A stretch of DNA of 38,530 nt. It comes from Candidatus Dormiibacterota bacterium (GTDB taxonomy: Bacteria; Chloroflexota; Dormibacteria; Aeolococcales; Aeolococcaceae). Within the stretch, counting starts at the first letter, position 1. The number at the start of each line of letters is the position of its first letter. Below are positions 30,979-38,093 of this stretch, piece after piece. The position numbers and the translations under genes are program-made. The notes under the pieces were generated by a model. It was not told the origin of the DNA, made no database searches, and worked only from the letters and a program-made list of their open reading frames with translations. The DNA is taken from NCBI GenBank assembly GCA_003131685.1, contig PKWB01000036.1:1-38530 (forward strand). The letters are read 5' to 3'.

Positions 30979-32513
30979 CCACACTGCGCGAACTGGCCCA
31001 GAAATTCGGCCTCGCGATCGAAGGGGGCGCGCCTCAGGAGCTGCGGACCCAGTGCGCTCCAGAAGAGTTCCTGGGCGCCGTCACAGCGCTCGCGGCCGAA
31101 GCTGTGCTTGCGGACCTTTTTGCCGTCACAGGCCGCGGCCAACCCTCGCTGACTGTTGTATTCGAGTTGGCGGGCGATGCTGAGTGGCTCGTGCTCCGCA
31201 CCCAGCTGAGCGGCGATTCCTTCCCATCGCTGACACCCTCCACTCACGTCGCGAGCTGGTATGAGCGCGAGATCCGCGAGATGCACGGTTTGAATCCGGT
31301 GGGACACCCGGCTCTGGCGCGACTGCGCCTGCACGACTGGCCCGTGGGTCAGCCGCCGATGCGCGCGGCGCTGGAACGCAGGCTCGACGTCGGGCCCGGC
31401 GTGCCGAGCCCGGTCCCGATAGTCCATGGGCAGGGCGTGTTCCAGCTGCCCCTCGGGCCGGTGCGAAGCGGTCCGCAGGAATCCGGTGAATTTCTCTTCA
31501 ACAGCGGCGGGGAGGATCTCGTCGCGGTCAGTCAGTTGCTGGGCTTCAAGCTCCGTGTCGTCGAGCGTTTGGCGGAGGGGCGCACCGTCGATCAGGCGCT
31601 CATGCTCGCGGAGCGGCTCGCGGGTGTCTCCGCGTTCTCCAACGCGCTCGCGTTTGTGCAGGCAGTGGAACGGGCGATGGCAGTCGACGTCGGTGAGCAG
31701 TCCCGGGCGGCGCGGACCCTGATGAACGAGTTGGAACGCTTGCACAATCACTTCGGCGATATCGCTCGTCTCGCTGACGCGACCGGGCTGATGGTCGCGG
31801 GTGCGCAGTACGCGTCCCTGAAAGAAGAAGTGCTGCGCCACTGTGCCGCCTTGACCCAGCATCGGTACCTGCGCGGAATCCTGGCTGTGGGAGGCCTGCA
31901 GGCGCCGCTCCCTGATGCTGCGTTGCACGCCCTGCGAAGGCGGCTCGCGGACTGGCTTCGGCGCAGCGAGCGGCTGGAGCGGCTGCTGGAGGACACGGCA
32001 GTCTTCGTCGACCGTGTGGAAACCACCGGCGTGCTCACCAAGGAGTACGCGGCACCACACAACCTGGTGGGCCCGATCGGACGCTCCACCGGGGCGGACA
32101 GGGATTGTCGCCGCGATCATCCGTATGCGGGATACGACCGGGTGACTTTCGACGTGCTCGTCAAATCGCAGGGCGACGCGCTGGCGCGTCTCAGCGTCCG
32201 TCTGTTCGAGATCCGACAATCGATCCGGATCATCGAGCAGGTTTTGGAGGCATGGCCGGGATCGGACGTGGCGGCGTCAGTGAGCGCGCCCGCCACCGGG
32301 GAGGCGCTCGGATGGTCCGAGGGCGCCGGCGGCGAGACCCTGCACTCGGTGGCGCTGACCGCCGATGGGCGGATCGCGCGCTGGCGCGCCCGCCCTCCTG
32401 CGTTCGTCAACTGGCATCCGTACGCAGAGGCATGTGCGAGCGGCAACAACCTGACCGATTACCCGGTAATCGAGGCGAGCTTCGGGCTTTCGCATGCGGA
32501 GTTCGACCGGTGA
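30975..32513 (+). CDS. hycE: HycE/HyfG-like large subunit (NuoC-NuoD fusion) lacking all Ni-ligand cysteines
   Basis: The N-terminal 125 residues are the NuoC-like domain (SWYEREIREMHGLNPVGHP). The rest is the NuoD/hydrogenase large-subunit fold, opened by GEFLFNSGGEDLV. The N-terminal metal motif of NiFe enzymes (ERxCGxCxF) is ERLAGVSAF (213-221). The C-terminal motif (SFDPCxxCT) is SFGLSHAEF (502-510). All four cysteines are replaced, so no NiFe centre can form. The fold and all other landmarks are kept, as in Ehr-type complexes and NuoD. The start is the ATGA at 30975, not the track start 30534. The substrate is unknown, and a quinone or another carrier is possible. Confidence 0.9.
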   Translation: MTTLRELAQKFGLAIEGGAPQELRTQCAPEEFLGAVTALAAEAVLADLFAVTGRGQPSLTVVFELAGDAEWLVLRTQLSGDSFPSLTPSTHVASWYEREIREMHGLNPVGHPALARLRLHDWPVGQPPMRAALERRLDVGPGVPSPVPIVHGQGVFQLPLGPVRSGPQESGEFLFNSGGEDLVAVSQLLGFKLRVVERLAEGRTVDQALMLAERLAGVSAFSNALAFVQAVERAMAVDVGEQSRAARTLMNELERLHNHFGDIARLADATGLMVAGAQYASLKEEVLRHCAALTQHRYLRGILAVGGLQAPLPDAALHALRRRLADWLRRSERLERLLEDTAVFVDRVETTGVLTKEYAAPHNLVGPIGRSTGADRDCRRDHPYAGYDRVTFDVLVKSQGDALARLSVRLFEIRQSIRIIEQVLEAWPGSDVAASVSAPATGEALGWSEGAGGETLHSVALTADGRIARWRARPPAFVNWHPYAEACASGNNLTDYPVIEASFGLSHAEFDR

Positions 32514-33346
32514 GCCGCTGGATTGCGCTGGGGATCCGCACGGGTGTCCGGAGCACACGCTATCCCTCGCGTCCCGATCCCGAAGCCGAGATCGCTCCGT
32601 CGGCTGTGACCGTGGACATCGCGGCGTTGTCAGCGGTGCAGGCTCTGGAGGCGGCTGACATGTGCCCGACGACCGCGATCACCGCGGCGGGTGACCGCGA
32701 CAAGGGCAGCATCGCATTCGATGCCGGCCAATGCGTGATGTGCGGTCGGTGCGTGCGCGCCTTTCCGGCCGCATTCTCGTATGGTCACGGTCCGGAAGTT
32801 GCGGTTCACTCAAGGGAGGCCCTTCGGGTCGCCGCGCACTGGGCCGACGGCTCTGGTCCCGCGGTCGACGAGACGGCCGTGACCGACGAGTTGCAACGGC
32901 GTTCCCAGGCCCTCTTTCGGCGTTCTCTTCACATCCGGCATGTGGACGCCGGATCGTGCAACGGGTGTGAGTCCGAACTGCAGCTCCTCGGCAGCCCGCA
33001 GTACGACCTTAACCGGCTGGGGCTCTTCTTCACGCCGACGCCTCGCCACGCCGACGCGCTGCTCGTGACGGGCGTGGTGACGCGGCAGATGGAACAGCCC
33101 CTCAAGGACACGTACGAGGCGATGCCCAGTCCAAAGCTTGTCGTGGCAGCGGGCGTCTGCGCCGTCGGCGGTGGAGCTTTCGAGGGTGGGTTCATGGTCC
33201 GCGGACCGCTCGACCGGATCCTCCCCGTCGACGTCTATGTCCCCGGGTGTCCGCCGACGCCGCTCGCTCTGCTCCATGGGCTCCTGCTCGCCGTCGGACG
33301 CGCTGAAGAACGCTATCGCCCAGGTGGAGGCCCCCATGGCGCTTAG
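32510..33346 (+). CDS. Fused ferredoxin (HycF/NuoI-like, one cluster) and NuoB/HycG-like small subunit
   Basis: The GTG at 32510 overlaps the hycE stop. Residues 1-110 are a ferredoxin-like domain. It keeps DMCPTTAI and QCVMCGRC but has lost CxxCxxC of the first motif, and the fourth cysteine of the second is Phe (CVRAFP). The remaining four cysteines are exactly the set that binds one [4Fe-4S] cluster. Residues 140-278 are the NuoB/small-subunit domain with SCNGCESE, GVCAVGGG and VPGCPPTP, the four ligands of the N2-like cluster. Electrons would pass from the ferredoxin cluster to N2 and on to the site in HycE. Confidence 0.88.
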   Translation: MSRWIALGIRTGVRSTRYPSRPDPEAEIAPSAVTVDIAALSAVQALEAADMCPTTAITAAGDRDKGSIAFDAGQCVMCGRCVRAFPAAFSYGHGPEVAVHSREALRVAAHWADGSGPAVDETAVTDELQRRSQALFRRSLHIRHVDAGSCNGCESELQLLGSPQYDLNRLGLFFTPTPRHADALLVTGVVTRQMEQPLKDTYEAMPSPKLVVAAGVCAVGGGAFEGGFMVRGPLDRILPVDVYVPGCPPTPLALLHGLLLAVGRAEERYRPGGGPHGA

Positions 33347-35423
33347 CCTGCTGTGGTACGGACTTGGCTGCCTCGGGATCGGCGTTGTCGGCGCTCTGGC
33401 CGTCCTGCGGCTGCCGTGGTTCATCTACGTCTCAGCCGCGGCCGGCGCCGTCGGGTGCGCCGTGCTCGCGTCCGCGGCGGGAGTGTGGCTGACCGGTGCG
33501 AGCGTCACGGCCAAGCTGCCCGCGAGCACGCCCATCGGTGCGTTCGAACTTCGCTCATCAACGCTCGGCGGCTTGTTCCTCCTCCTGATCGGGCTGGTCG
33601 GGATCGGCATCTTCGTGTACAGCGCCGCATACACCGCGCGACTCGGCGGGTATCCGCGGCAAGCGGCGAGTCTTGCGCTCCTCAATCTGACCTTCGCCGC
33701 CATGGTCATCGTGGTCGCCGCAGGCACCGCGCTCACGCTGCTCCTTGCGTGGGAGGCGATGTCCATCCTCACCTACGTCCTCGTCACGGTCGAGTTCGAT
33801 CACCCGGGCCGACCTCAGGCAGCCTTTCTCATGCTCGCGCTGAGCGAGGTGGGCTTCGTGCTCATGGCCGTCGCTTTCGCGCTCATCGGCGCGCTCGCCC
33901 CGGGAGTGGATTTCGCCTCGGTCTCGGCCCATCACCTCACAGCGGCAACTGCGGGAACGGCATTTGTGCTCTTCTTCTTCGGCTTCGGTGCGAAGGCGGG
34001 GTTGGTGCCCCTGCAGGGCTGGCTCCCCGAGGCCCATCCCGCGGCTCCATCACACGTGTCGGCGCTGCTCTCAGCCGTGGTGGTGAAGATGGCGATCTAC
34101 GGTCTCGTCCTCTCGGCCACCGTGCTGCTCGGCCCTCCGGCCTCGTGGTGGGGATACCTCGCCATCGCCGCGGGGGTGGTCACCGCTGCCTATGGGATTC
34201 TCTTCTCCTTGCTGGCATCGGACCTCAAACGGGCGCTTGCCTACAGCACGATCGAGAACCTCGGGTTCATGATCGCCATGCTCGGGGTCGCTTTGGTCTT
34301 CGCCGCTGCGGGACAGACTCTGCTTGCGGGCATGGCATTGCTGGTGGTCTGCTTGCACGCTCTGTATCACTCCCTCTTGAAGGGGGCGCTGTTCTTGGGC
34401 GCGGGCTCTGTCGATGTCGCCACCGGCATCCGCGACATGGACCAGCTGGGCGGACTCGCGAAGCGGATGCGGTGGACGACGCCACTCTTCTTCATCGGCG
34501 CCATGGGTCTCGCCGGCATCCCGCCGCTGAACGGCTTCCAGAGCGAGTGGCTCGGGCTGCAAACGCTGATCCGCGCCCACGACCTTGTCAACCCTGGAGA
34601 TCGTGTGTACCTTGCGGCGGCCGGCACGGTGTTGACGCTCACGTTTGCGCTTGCGGTCACCACGTACGTCCGCATCGTTGGCGGAGCGTTCCTCGGCGCC
34701 CCGCGCACGCATTTCGCCAAGGAGGCGCGCGAGGTGCCGCGCGCCATGGTGGTGGGGATGGCAATTCCGATCGTCGCAGCTGTGGCGATGGCGTTGGTGC
34801 CGCCGCTCGGGATCGGTGCAGCAGCGGCAGCCGCCCAGAGCGCAAGTGGAGCGCACGGGCTGTTGGACGCAGTGCTTCCACCGATCTTCACGCACCCGGA
34901 CCAATTCGCCCCCGTGGTGCAGCTGGGTGGGTCGTTCCTCAGCCAGATCATTCCAGCAAACGGTCTGGTGATCGTCCCAACCAGCCTCAACTTCGCCTTC
35001 ATCTCCCCGACCTACATCTTCCTCACGTTCGTCTTCGTGATCCTGGTCACGGCAGCCGTGTTGCGCATGCTATGCAAGCCGGGACGCCGCGAAACGCCAG
35101 TGTGGGTAGGGGCGGTGGCACAGCGCACGCCAACGATGCAGTACACGGCGACCGCGTTTACCAACCCGTTCCGGTCGATCTTCGGAGGCGTCTACCGATC
35201 GCAACGCGAGGTCGAAGCGGACTACCAACAGGCGCCATTCTTCATCCGAGGCATTCGCTACACACATCGCTTTGTCGAGCCCGTCGACACCTATATCTAC
35301 CAGCCCGTGGTGCGCGCTGCACGGTGGATGTCTGATCGGTTTGCGTTTGTACAAGGGGGCAGTCTCAGTGTGTACGTGCTCTATCTCTTCGTGGTGTTCC
35401 TGATCGTTTTGCTGCTGCGTTAA
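33336..35423 (+). CDS. hyfB: HyfB/NuoL-like antiporter-type membrane subunit, 695 aa
   Basis: GGAGG lies 5 bases before the ATG at 33336, which is inside the end of the previous gene. The track start 33138 is too long. About 15-16 helices are present. The proton-channel residues are intact here: LLAWEAMSILTYVLV (TM5 Glu), FGAKAGLVPLQGWLPEAHPAAPSHVSALLS (TM7 Lys, TM8), SDLKRALAYSTIENLG and HALYHSLLKGALFLGAGSV (TM12 Lys). The long C-terminus with FFIRGIRYTHRFVEPVDTYIYQPV and a last helix is typical of HyfB/HycC. It is the last gene of the operon. Confidence 0.92.
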   Translation: MALSLLWYGLGCLGIGVVGALAVLRLPWFIYVSAAAGAVGCAVLASAAGVWLTGASVTAKLPASTPIGAFELRSSTLGGLFLLLIGLVGIGIFVYSAAYTARLGGYPRQAASLALLNLTFAAMVIVVAAGTALTLLLAWEAMSILTYVLVTVEFDHPGRPQAAFLMLALSEVGFVLMAVAFALIGALAPGVDFASVSAHHLTAATAGTAFVLFFFGFGAKAGLVPLQGWLPEAHPAAPSHVSALLSAVVVKMAIYGLVLSATVLLGPPASWWGYLAIAAGVVTAAYGILFSLLASDLKRALAYSTIENLGFMIAMLGVALVFAAAGQTLLAGMALLVVCLHALYHSLLKGALFLGAGSVDVATGIRDMDQLGGLAKRMRWTTPLFFIGAMGLAGIPPLNGFQSEWLGLQTLIRAHDLVNPGDRVYLAAAGTVLTLTFALAVTTYVRIVGGAFLGAPRTHFAKEAREVPRAMVVGMAIPIVAAVAMALVPPLGIGAAAAAAQSASGAHGLLDAVLPPIFTHPDQFAPVVQLGGSFLSQIIPANGLVIVPTSLNFAFISPTYIFLTFVFVILVTAAVLRMLCKPGRRETPVWVGAVAQRTPTMQYTATAFTNPFRSIFGGVYRSQREVEADYQQAPFFIRGIRYTHRFVEPVDTYIYQPVVRAARWMSDRFAFVQGGSLSVYVLYLFVVFLIVLLLR

Positions 35424-35438
35424 GCCCGTGCTCATCGC

Positions 35439-35475
35439 GATGCAGTCGATCGAACGAGCGCCAGCCATCCTCGCC
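35439..35475 (+). pseudogene. Remnant of an IclR-family N-terminus
   Basis: ATGCAGTCGATCGAACGAGC encodes MQSIERAPAIL, matching IQSIERASAVL at the start of the IclR gene at 38094 in both protein and DNA. Similarity stops after about 12 codons. This is probably the left-over of a second or displaced iclR copy. Confidence 0.5.
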
Positions 35476-35546
35476 GTGGCCACCCTCAGGGTCGCCAATT
35501 CGACATCCACCCCTGTGAAATCGAGGTACTCACAACCGGTGGCAGC

Positions 35547-37187
35547 TCAGCCTCCACGCAACGAGTGGCGAACGGACTCGACCCGGGCCCGAACATCGCT
35601 GGAATCAGCGATGGTCGCTTCGTGCCGTTCCGCCGCAAGCTCGGCCCGGGCAACCGCGCCGGCCAAGGCCTCACTGAGCCCGCGGGAGGATCGTTCCGCC
35701 TCGCGGATCCATGCACGAGCCGTCCGATCGACGCTTTGCAACGCCGCGTAGCGCAGCCGACCGGCAAGGCGGTCGGAGTCCTCGACCGCGCGTTGTTTGC
35801 GAGCTCGCTCCCGCCACCTCCTACCGACACCGCCGGGGACGCGAGCCCGGACCTGGCGTAGACCCATGGCCAGCGCACCCGGGTCATCCGCCAAGTCCAC
35901 CCTGACGGCGTCCACGTTGACACGAGGTGAGACGTCGAACCCAGTGGGGAGAATCACGCCGTAGGCCTGACCGACCTCCGCGACAAAGCGCGTGGCCAGC
36001 TGCTGTACCCGCGCCGTATGCCGGTCGACCGGGCCACGCATTGCTGCAATGAGCGCTTCGCCCACCTCACGCCGCCACGAACCGGCGGCAGCTGCGGTTT
36101 GATCCGACCATGCAGCATCTGTCGCCGCGATCAGCCGAGGAGGTAGCGCTTCGCGCAGTTCGTGCGCTCTCGGCTCGATGACCGTGTCCGTCGCGCGCCG
36201 GCATGCTGCGAGGAGCAGCGCCGACTCCTCGTCGACTGCGACTGCGAGCGTGGCTTGCGCGGCTGCGAACGCCGTGCGCGCCGCCACTGCATCTCGTGCC
36301 GGCTTGGCTGCCGCCGCCGCTTCGAGTTGGAGCGTTGCGTCGACGAGCGACAACAGTGTCGTGGCAACGCGGACGCCACGCTCCTCCGAGAGGTTGGTCT
36401 GAGCAGCGGCGACATCGGTTTTTAGCCAGGCCGTCAGCGCTCCCAGACCGGTATCCCCACCTCCGCCGCGCGCTGATACGGCGAACACGGTGACATCCGA
36501 CGTGCTGCACGGCTCCGCCACCCGGGCACGTACGAATTCAACCGCCTCCCGCGTCTCGCTCGGCGTCAGCCGATCGACCTTGTTGAGGCAGACGGCGATA
36601 CGCGCGGCTGTGCGTGCCACGTCTCCGAGCAGTCGTGCTTCCGAGTCGGAGAGCGGGGCGTCCACGCTCAAGACGAGCAGCGCGACATCGACTCGAGGCA
36701 GAAAGTCAATTGCAGCCTGGGTGTTGTGGAGGTGGACACTGCCGGTGCCAGGCGTATCCACGAATATCAGGCCGCTCTCGAGCACCGCGGCCGGAAACTC
36801 GATGATCGCCTCGCGCACACCCTTACGGTTTCCCGGGTTCTCCTGCTCCGTGAGGTAGCCGTGTAGCCCCGCGATGTCGCTCGCCTCCTCCGAGCCGTCC
36901 AGGAGGCGGACCACTACTCGTGGCCGCATGCCGAAGCGCACCAGTGCCGGGACCGCAGTCACCGGGAGCACTCCCGTCGGCAGCAGCTCCGCACCGAGGA
37001 GTGCGTTGATGAGCGTCGTCTTGCCACGGTTGAACTCGCCGATCACGGCGACATACAGGCCGCTCCCGGCGAGCTTGTCGGCTGCCTCCTCGGCAAGCTG
37101 CCGCTGCGCAATCGGCAGCAGTTCCAGCGATGCGAGCGTCCGGAGCCCCGCTTCGAGGGAGGCTCCGGCGGTGTGCGTGTCTCTCAC
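35547..37187 (-). CDS. Dynamin-like GTPase
   Basis: This is a large GTPase probably acting on membranes. The G motifs are G1 GEFNRGKTTL (50-59), G2 region LPVTA, G3 DTPG (144-147) and G4 NKVD (202-205), with a helical middle and stalk region of about 300 residues. GEFNRGKTT is typical of the bacterial dynamin group rather than of Ras-like or translation GTPases. At 546 residues it is on the short side of the family. The start is GTG 37187, 4 bases after the stop of a 17-codon leader. Transcription starts upstream of fluoride riboswitch C and diverges from the universal stress protein gene. A role in envelope protection is inference. Confidence 0.88.
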   Translation of the reverse strand: MRDTHTAGASLEAGLRTLASLELLPIAQRQLAEEAADKLAGSGLYVAVIGEFNRGKTTLINALLGAELLPTGVLPVTAVPALVRFGMRPRVVVRLLDGSEEASDIAGLHGYLTEQENPGNRKGVREAIIEFPAAVLESGLIFVDTPGTGSVHLHNTQAAIDFLPRVDVALLVLSVDAPLSDSEARLLGDVARTAARIAVCLNKVDRLTPSETREAVEFVRARVAEPCSTSDVTVFAVSARGGGGDTGLGALTAWLKTDVAAAQTNLSEERGVRVATTLLSLVDATLQLEAAAAAKPARDAVAARTAFAAAQATLAVAVDEESALLLAACRRATDTVIEPRAHELREALPPRLIAATDAAWSDQTAAAAGSWRREVGEALIAAMRGPVDRHTARVQQLATRFVAEVGQAYGVILPTGFDVSPRVNVDAVRVDLADDPGALAMGLRQVRARVPGGVGRRWRERARKQRAVEDSDRLAGRLRYAALQSVDRTARAWIREAERSSRGLSEALAGAVARAELAAERHEATIADSSDVRARVESVRHSLRGG

Positions 37188-37191
37188 ACCG

Positions 37192-37245
37192 TCACAGCGC
37201 CAATTTCGCGCGATCCCCGATGGGGAGGGCTCGACAACTACCCAT
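37192..37245 (-). CDS. Leader ORF (17 aa) upstream of the dynamin-like gene
   Basis: ATG at 37245 follows GGTAGGAG by 4 bases and encodes MGSCRALPIGDRAKLAL. Its TGA lies 4 bases before the GTPase start, which has no strong ribosome site. The ribosome site freed by riboswitch C thus serves this leader, and the GTPase would be translated by re-initiation. Confidence 0.5.
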   Translation of the reverse strand: MGSCRALPIGDRAKLAL

Positions 37246-37251
37246 GCGTCT

Positions 37252-37318
37252 CCTACCAGTGACGCGGCTGGTAGGGCCCATCAGGCTCGCACGGCCATTG
37301 ACGGCGGGACCCATCACC
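37252..37318 (-). promoter_or_regulatory. Fluoride (crcB-type) riboswitch C with SD-trap, minus strand, for the dynamin-like gene
   Basis: On the minus strand a TATTCT -10 box (37342-37347) precedes hairpin GGTGATGGGTCCCGCC (37318-37303), GGC..GCC and TGATGGGCCC. Loop GGGTCC can pair with GGGCCC (37279-37274). CCTACCAG and CTGGTAGG (37275-37252) then form an 8-bp hairpin that hides the GGAG ribosome site. The left arm abuts and partly overlaps the pseudoknot strand. Confidence 0.8.
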
Positions 37319-37384
37319 GGGTCGCACTTCGCGGCGATCTCAGAATAACACCGGCCGCCGCTCATGCAGGGCCGGCAGCGAGAG

Positions 37385-37438
37385 TACACTCAGACCCGGC
37401 GATGAGGCCCGCCTAAGCCGGGGTCCGGATGATGGCTT
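37385..37438 (+). promoter_or_regulatory. Fluoride (crcB-type) riboswitch D for the universal stress protein gene
   Basis: The TACACT -10 box (37385-37390) places the transcript start at the aptamer. The hairpin GGCGATGAGGCCCGCC (37398-37413) has A instead of the usual second G after GATG. A CCGG/CCGG stem and ATGATGGCTT follow. Loop AGGCC pairs with GGCTT (37434-37438) with one G-U pair. Confidence 0.75.
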
Positions 37439-37463
37439 CTACCCATGTCGATGCTGGGAGAAG
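37436..37463 (+). promoter_or_regulatory. SD-sequestering hairpin of riboswitch D
   Basis: CTTCT-a-CCCA pairs with TGGGAGAAG (9 bp, one bulge) and hides the GGGAG ribosome site. Its left arm shares CTT with the pseudoknot strand. Confidence 0.65.
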
Positions 37464-37467
37464 ACCA

Positions 37468-37494
37468 ATGCTGACACGCCACGGCCGTGCATGA
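37468..37494 (+). CDS. Leader ORF (8 aa) overlapping the universal stress protein start
   Basis: ATG at 37468 lies downstream of GGGAG at suitable spacing and encodes MLTRHGRA. Its stop lies 5 bases inside the usp coding region, whose GTG start (37487) is about 27 bases from the ribosome site. Coupled translation is likely. Confidence 0.45.
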   Translation: MLTRHGRA

Positions 37495-37963
37495 GGTCAT
37501 TGTCGTCTGCGTTGACGGCTCGCCCGGGGGCTATGCGGCCGTCGCCGAAGCCGCCGAACTCGCCTGCCGTTTCAACGCGCGACTGATCTCGCTCTCCGTC
37601 GAAGAGAAGCTACCAAAACATCCCGCCACCATGGGCGAGGTCGACGAGTCCAAACGCGAGCAGGACTGGTACTTCGAAGGCGTCGAAGCGAAGGCCGCGG
37701 GGATCGCTCGCGAACATCACGCCACGCTGACATCTGAAGTGCGCATGGGTTCTGCCGCGGAGGCGATCGTGCGTTTTGCCACCGAGGTCGGCGCAGATCT
37801 GGTCGTGCTCGGCTACAAGGAGCATTTCCGGATTCTCAATCTCGTGATGGGGACAACTGCCAGGAAGGTCAGCGCGGCAGCAAATGCGTCGGTGCTGATC
37901 GTCAAGACAGCGCGTGCAGACGTCGGGCGTCAACGTCTGCGTGAGTTGTACGGCTTGAAGTAG
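37487..37963 (+). CDS. Universal stress protein (UspA family)
   Basis: This 158-residue single-domain protein opens with EVIVVCVDGSPGGYAAVAEAAELA. It ends with ADLVVLGYKEHFRILNLVMGTTARKVSAAANASVLIVK, the Usp nucleotide-binding region. The G-x2-G-x9-G(S/T) ATP motif is only partly kept (GYKEH..MGTTA), so ATP binding is uncertain. Usp genes are among the known associates of fluoride riboswitches (from memory), and riboswitch D lies directly upstream. The GTG start gives MHEVIVV, the usual length of N-terminus before the first strand. Confidence 0.9.
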   Translation: MHEVIVVCVDGSPGGYAAVAEAAELACRFNARLISLSVEEKLPKHPATMGEVDESKREQDWYFEGVEAKAAGIAREHHATLTSEVRMGSAAEAIVRFATEVGADLVVLGYKEHFRILNLVMGTTARKVSAAANASVLIVKTARADVGRQRLRELYGLK

Positions 37964-37982
37964 CTACGGGGACACGTCGACT

Positions 37983-37997
37983 GGTACTATTAGTACC
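37983..37997. promoter_or_regulatory. 15-bp perfect palindrome in the iclR promoter
   Basis: GGTACTATTAGTACC is a perfect palindrome with a central T. It contains a TACTAT -10-like box. Position between usp and the iclR riboswitch suggests an operator, possibly for IclR itself. Confidence 0.55.
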
Positions 37998-38016
37998 GTC
38001 TCGCGTGTCGCGGTCC

Positions 38017-38059
38017 GGCGATGGGTCTCGCCGTGAAAGGCTTCGTGCCTGATGGGCCC
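38017..38059 (+). promoter_or_regulatory. Fluoride (crcB-type) riboswitch E for the iclR gene
   Basis: Hairpin GGCGATGGGTCTCGCC (38017-38032) is followed by GTGAAA, a GGC/GCC stem (38039-38049) and TGATGGGCCC. Loop GGGTC pairs with GGCCC (38055-38059) with one G-U pair. The layout equals that of riboswitch C. Confidence 0.82.
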
Positions 38060-38079
38060 TACCAGCTACCCCTGGTAGG
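38058..38079 (+). promoter_or_regulatory. SD-sequestering hairpin of riboswitch E
   Basis: CCTACCAG and CTGGTAGG form a perfect 8-bp stem with loop CTACCC. The right arm carries the GGTAGGAG ribosome site, 12 bases before the GTG. The left arm overlaps the pseudoknot strand by two bases. Confidence 0.75.
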
Positions 38080-38093
38080 AGAACCATCGAGCG

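Noticed and set aside
30975-33346. Functional group 4 NiFe hydrogenase or formate hydrogenlyase
   Set aside because: All four Ni-ligand cysteines are absent and no formate dehydrogenase is encoded nearby.
33353-35335. 660 aa plus-strand ORF overlapping the NuoL-like gene
   Set aside because: It is an Arg-rich alternate-frame shadow without membrane segments, while the other frame has all NuoL motifs.
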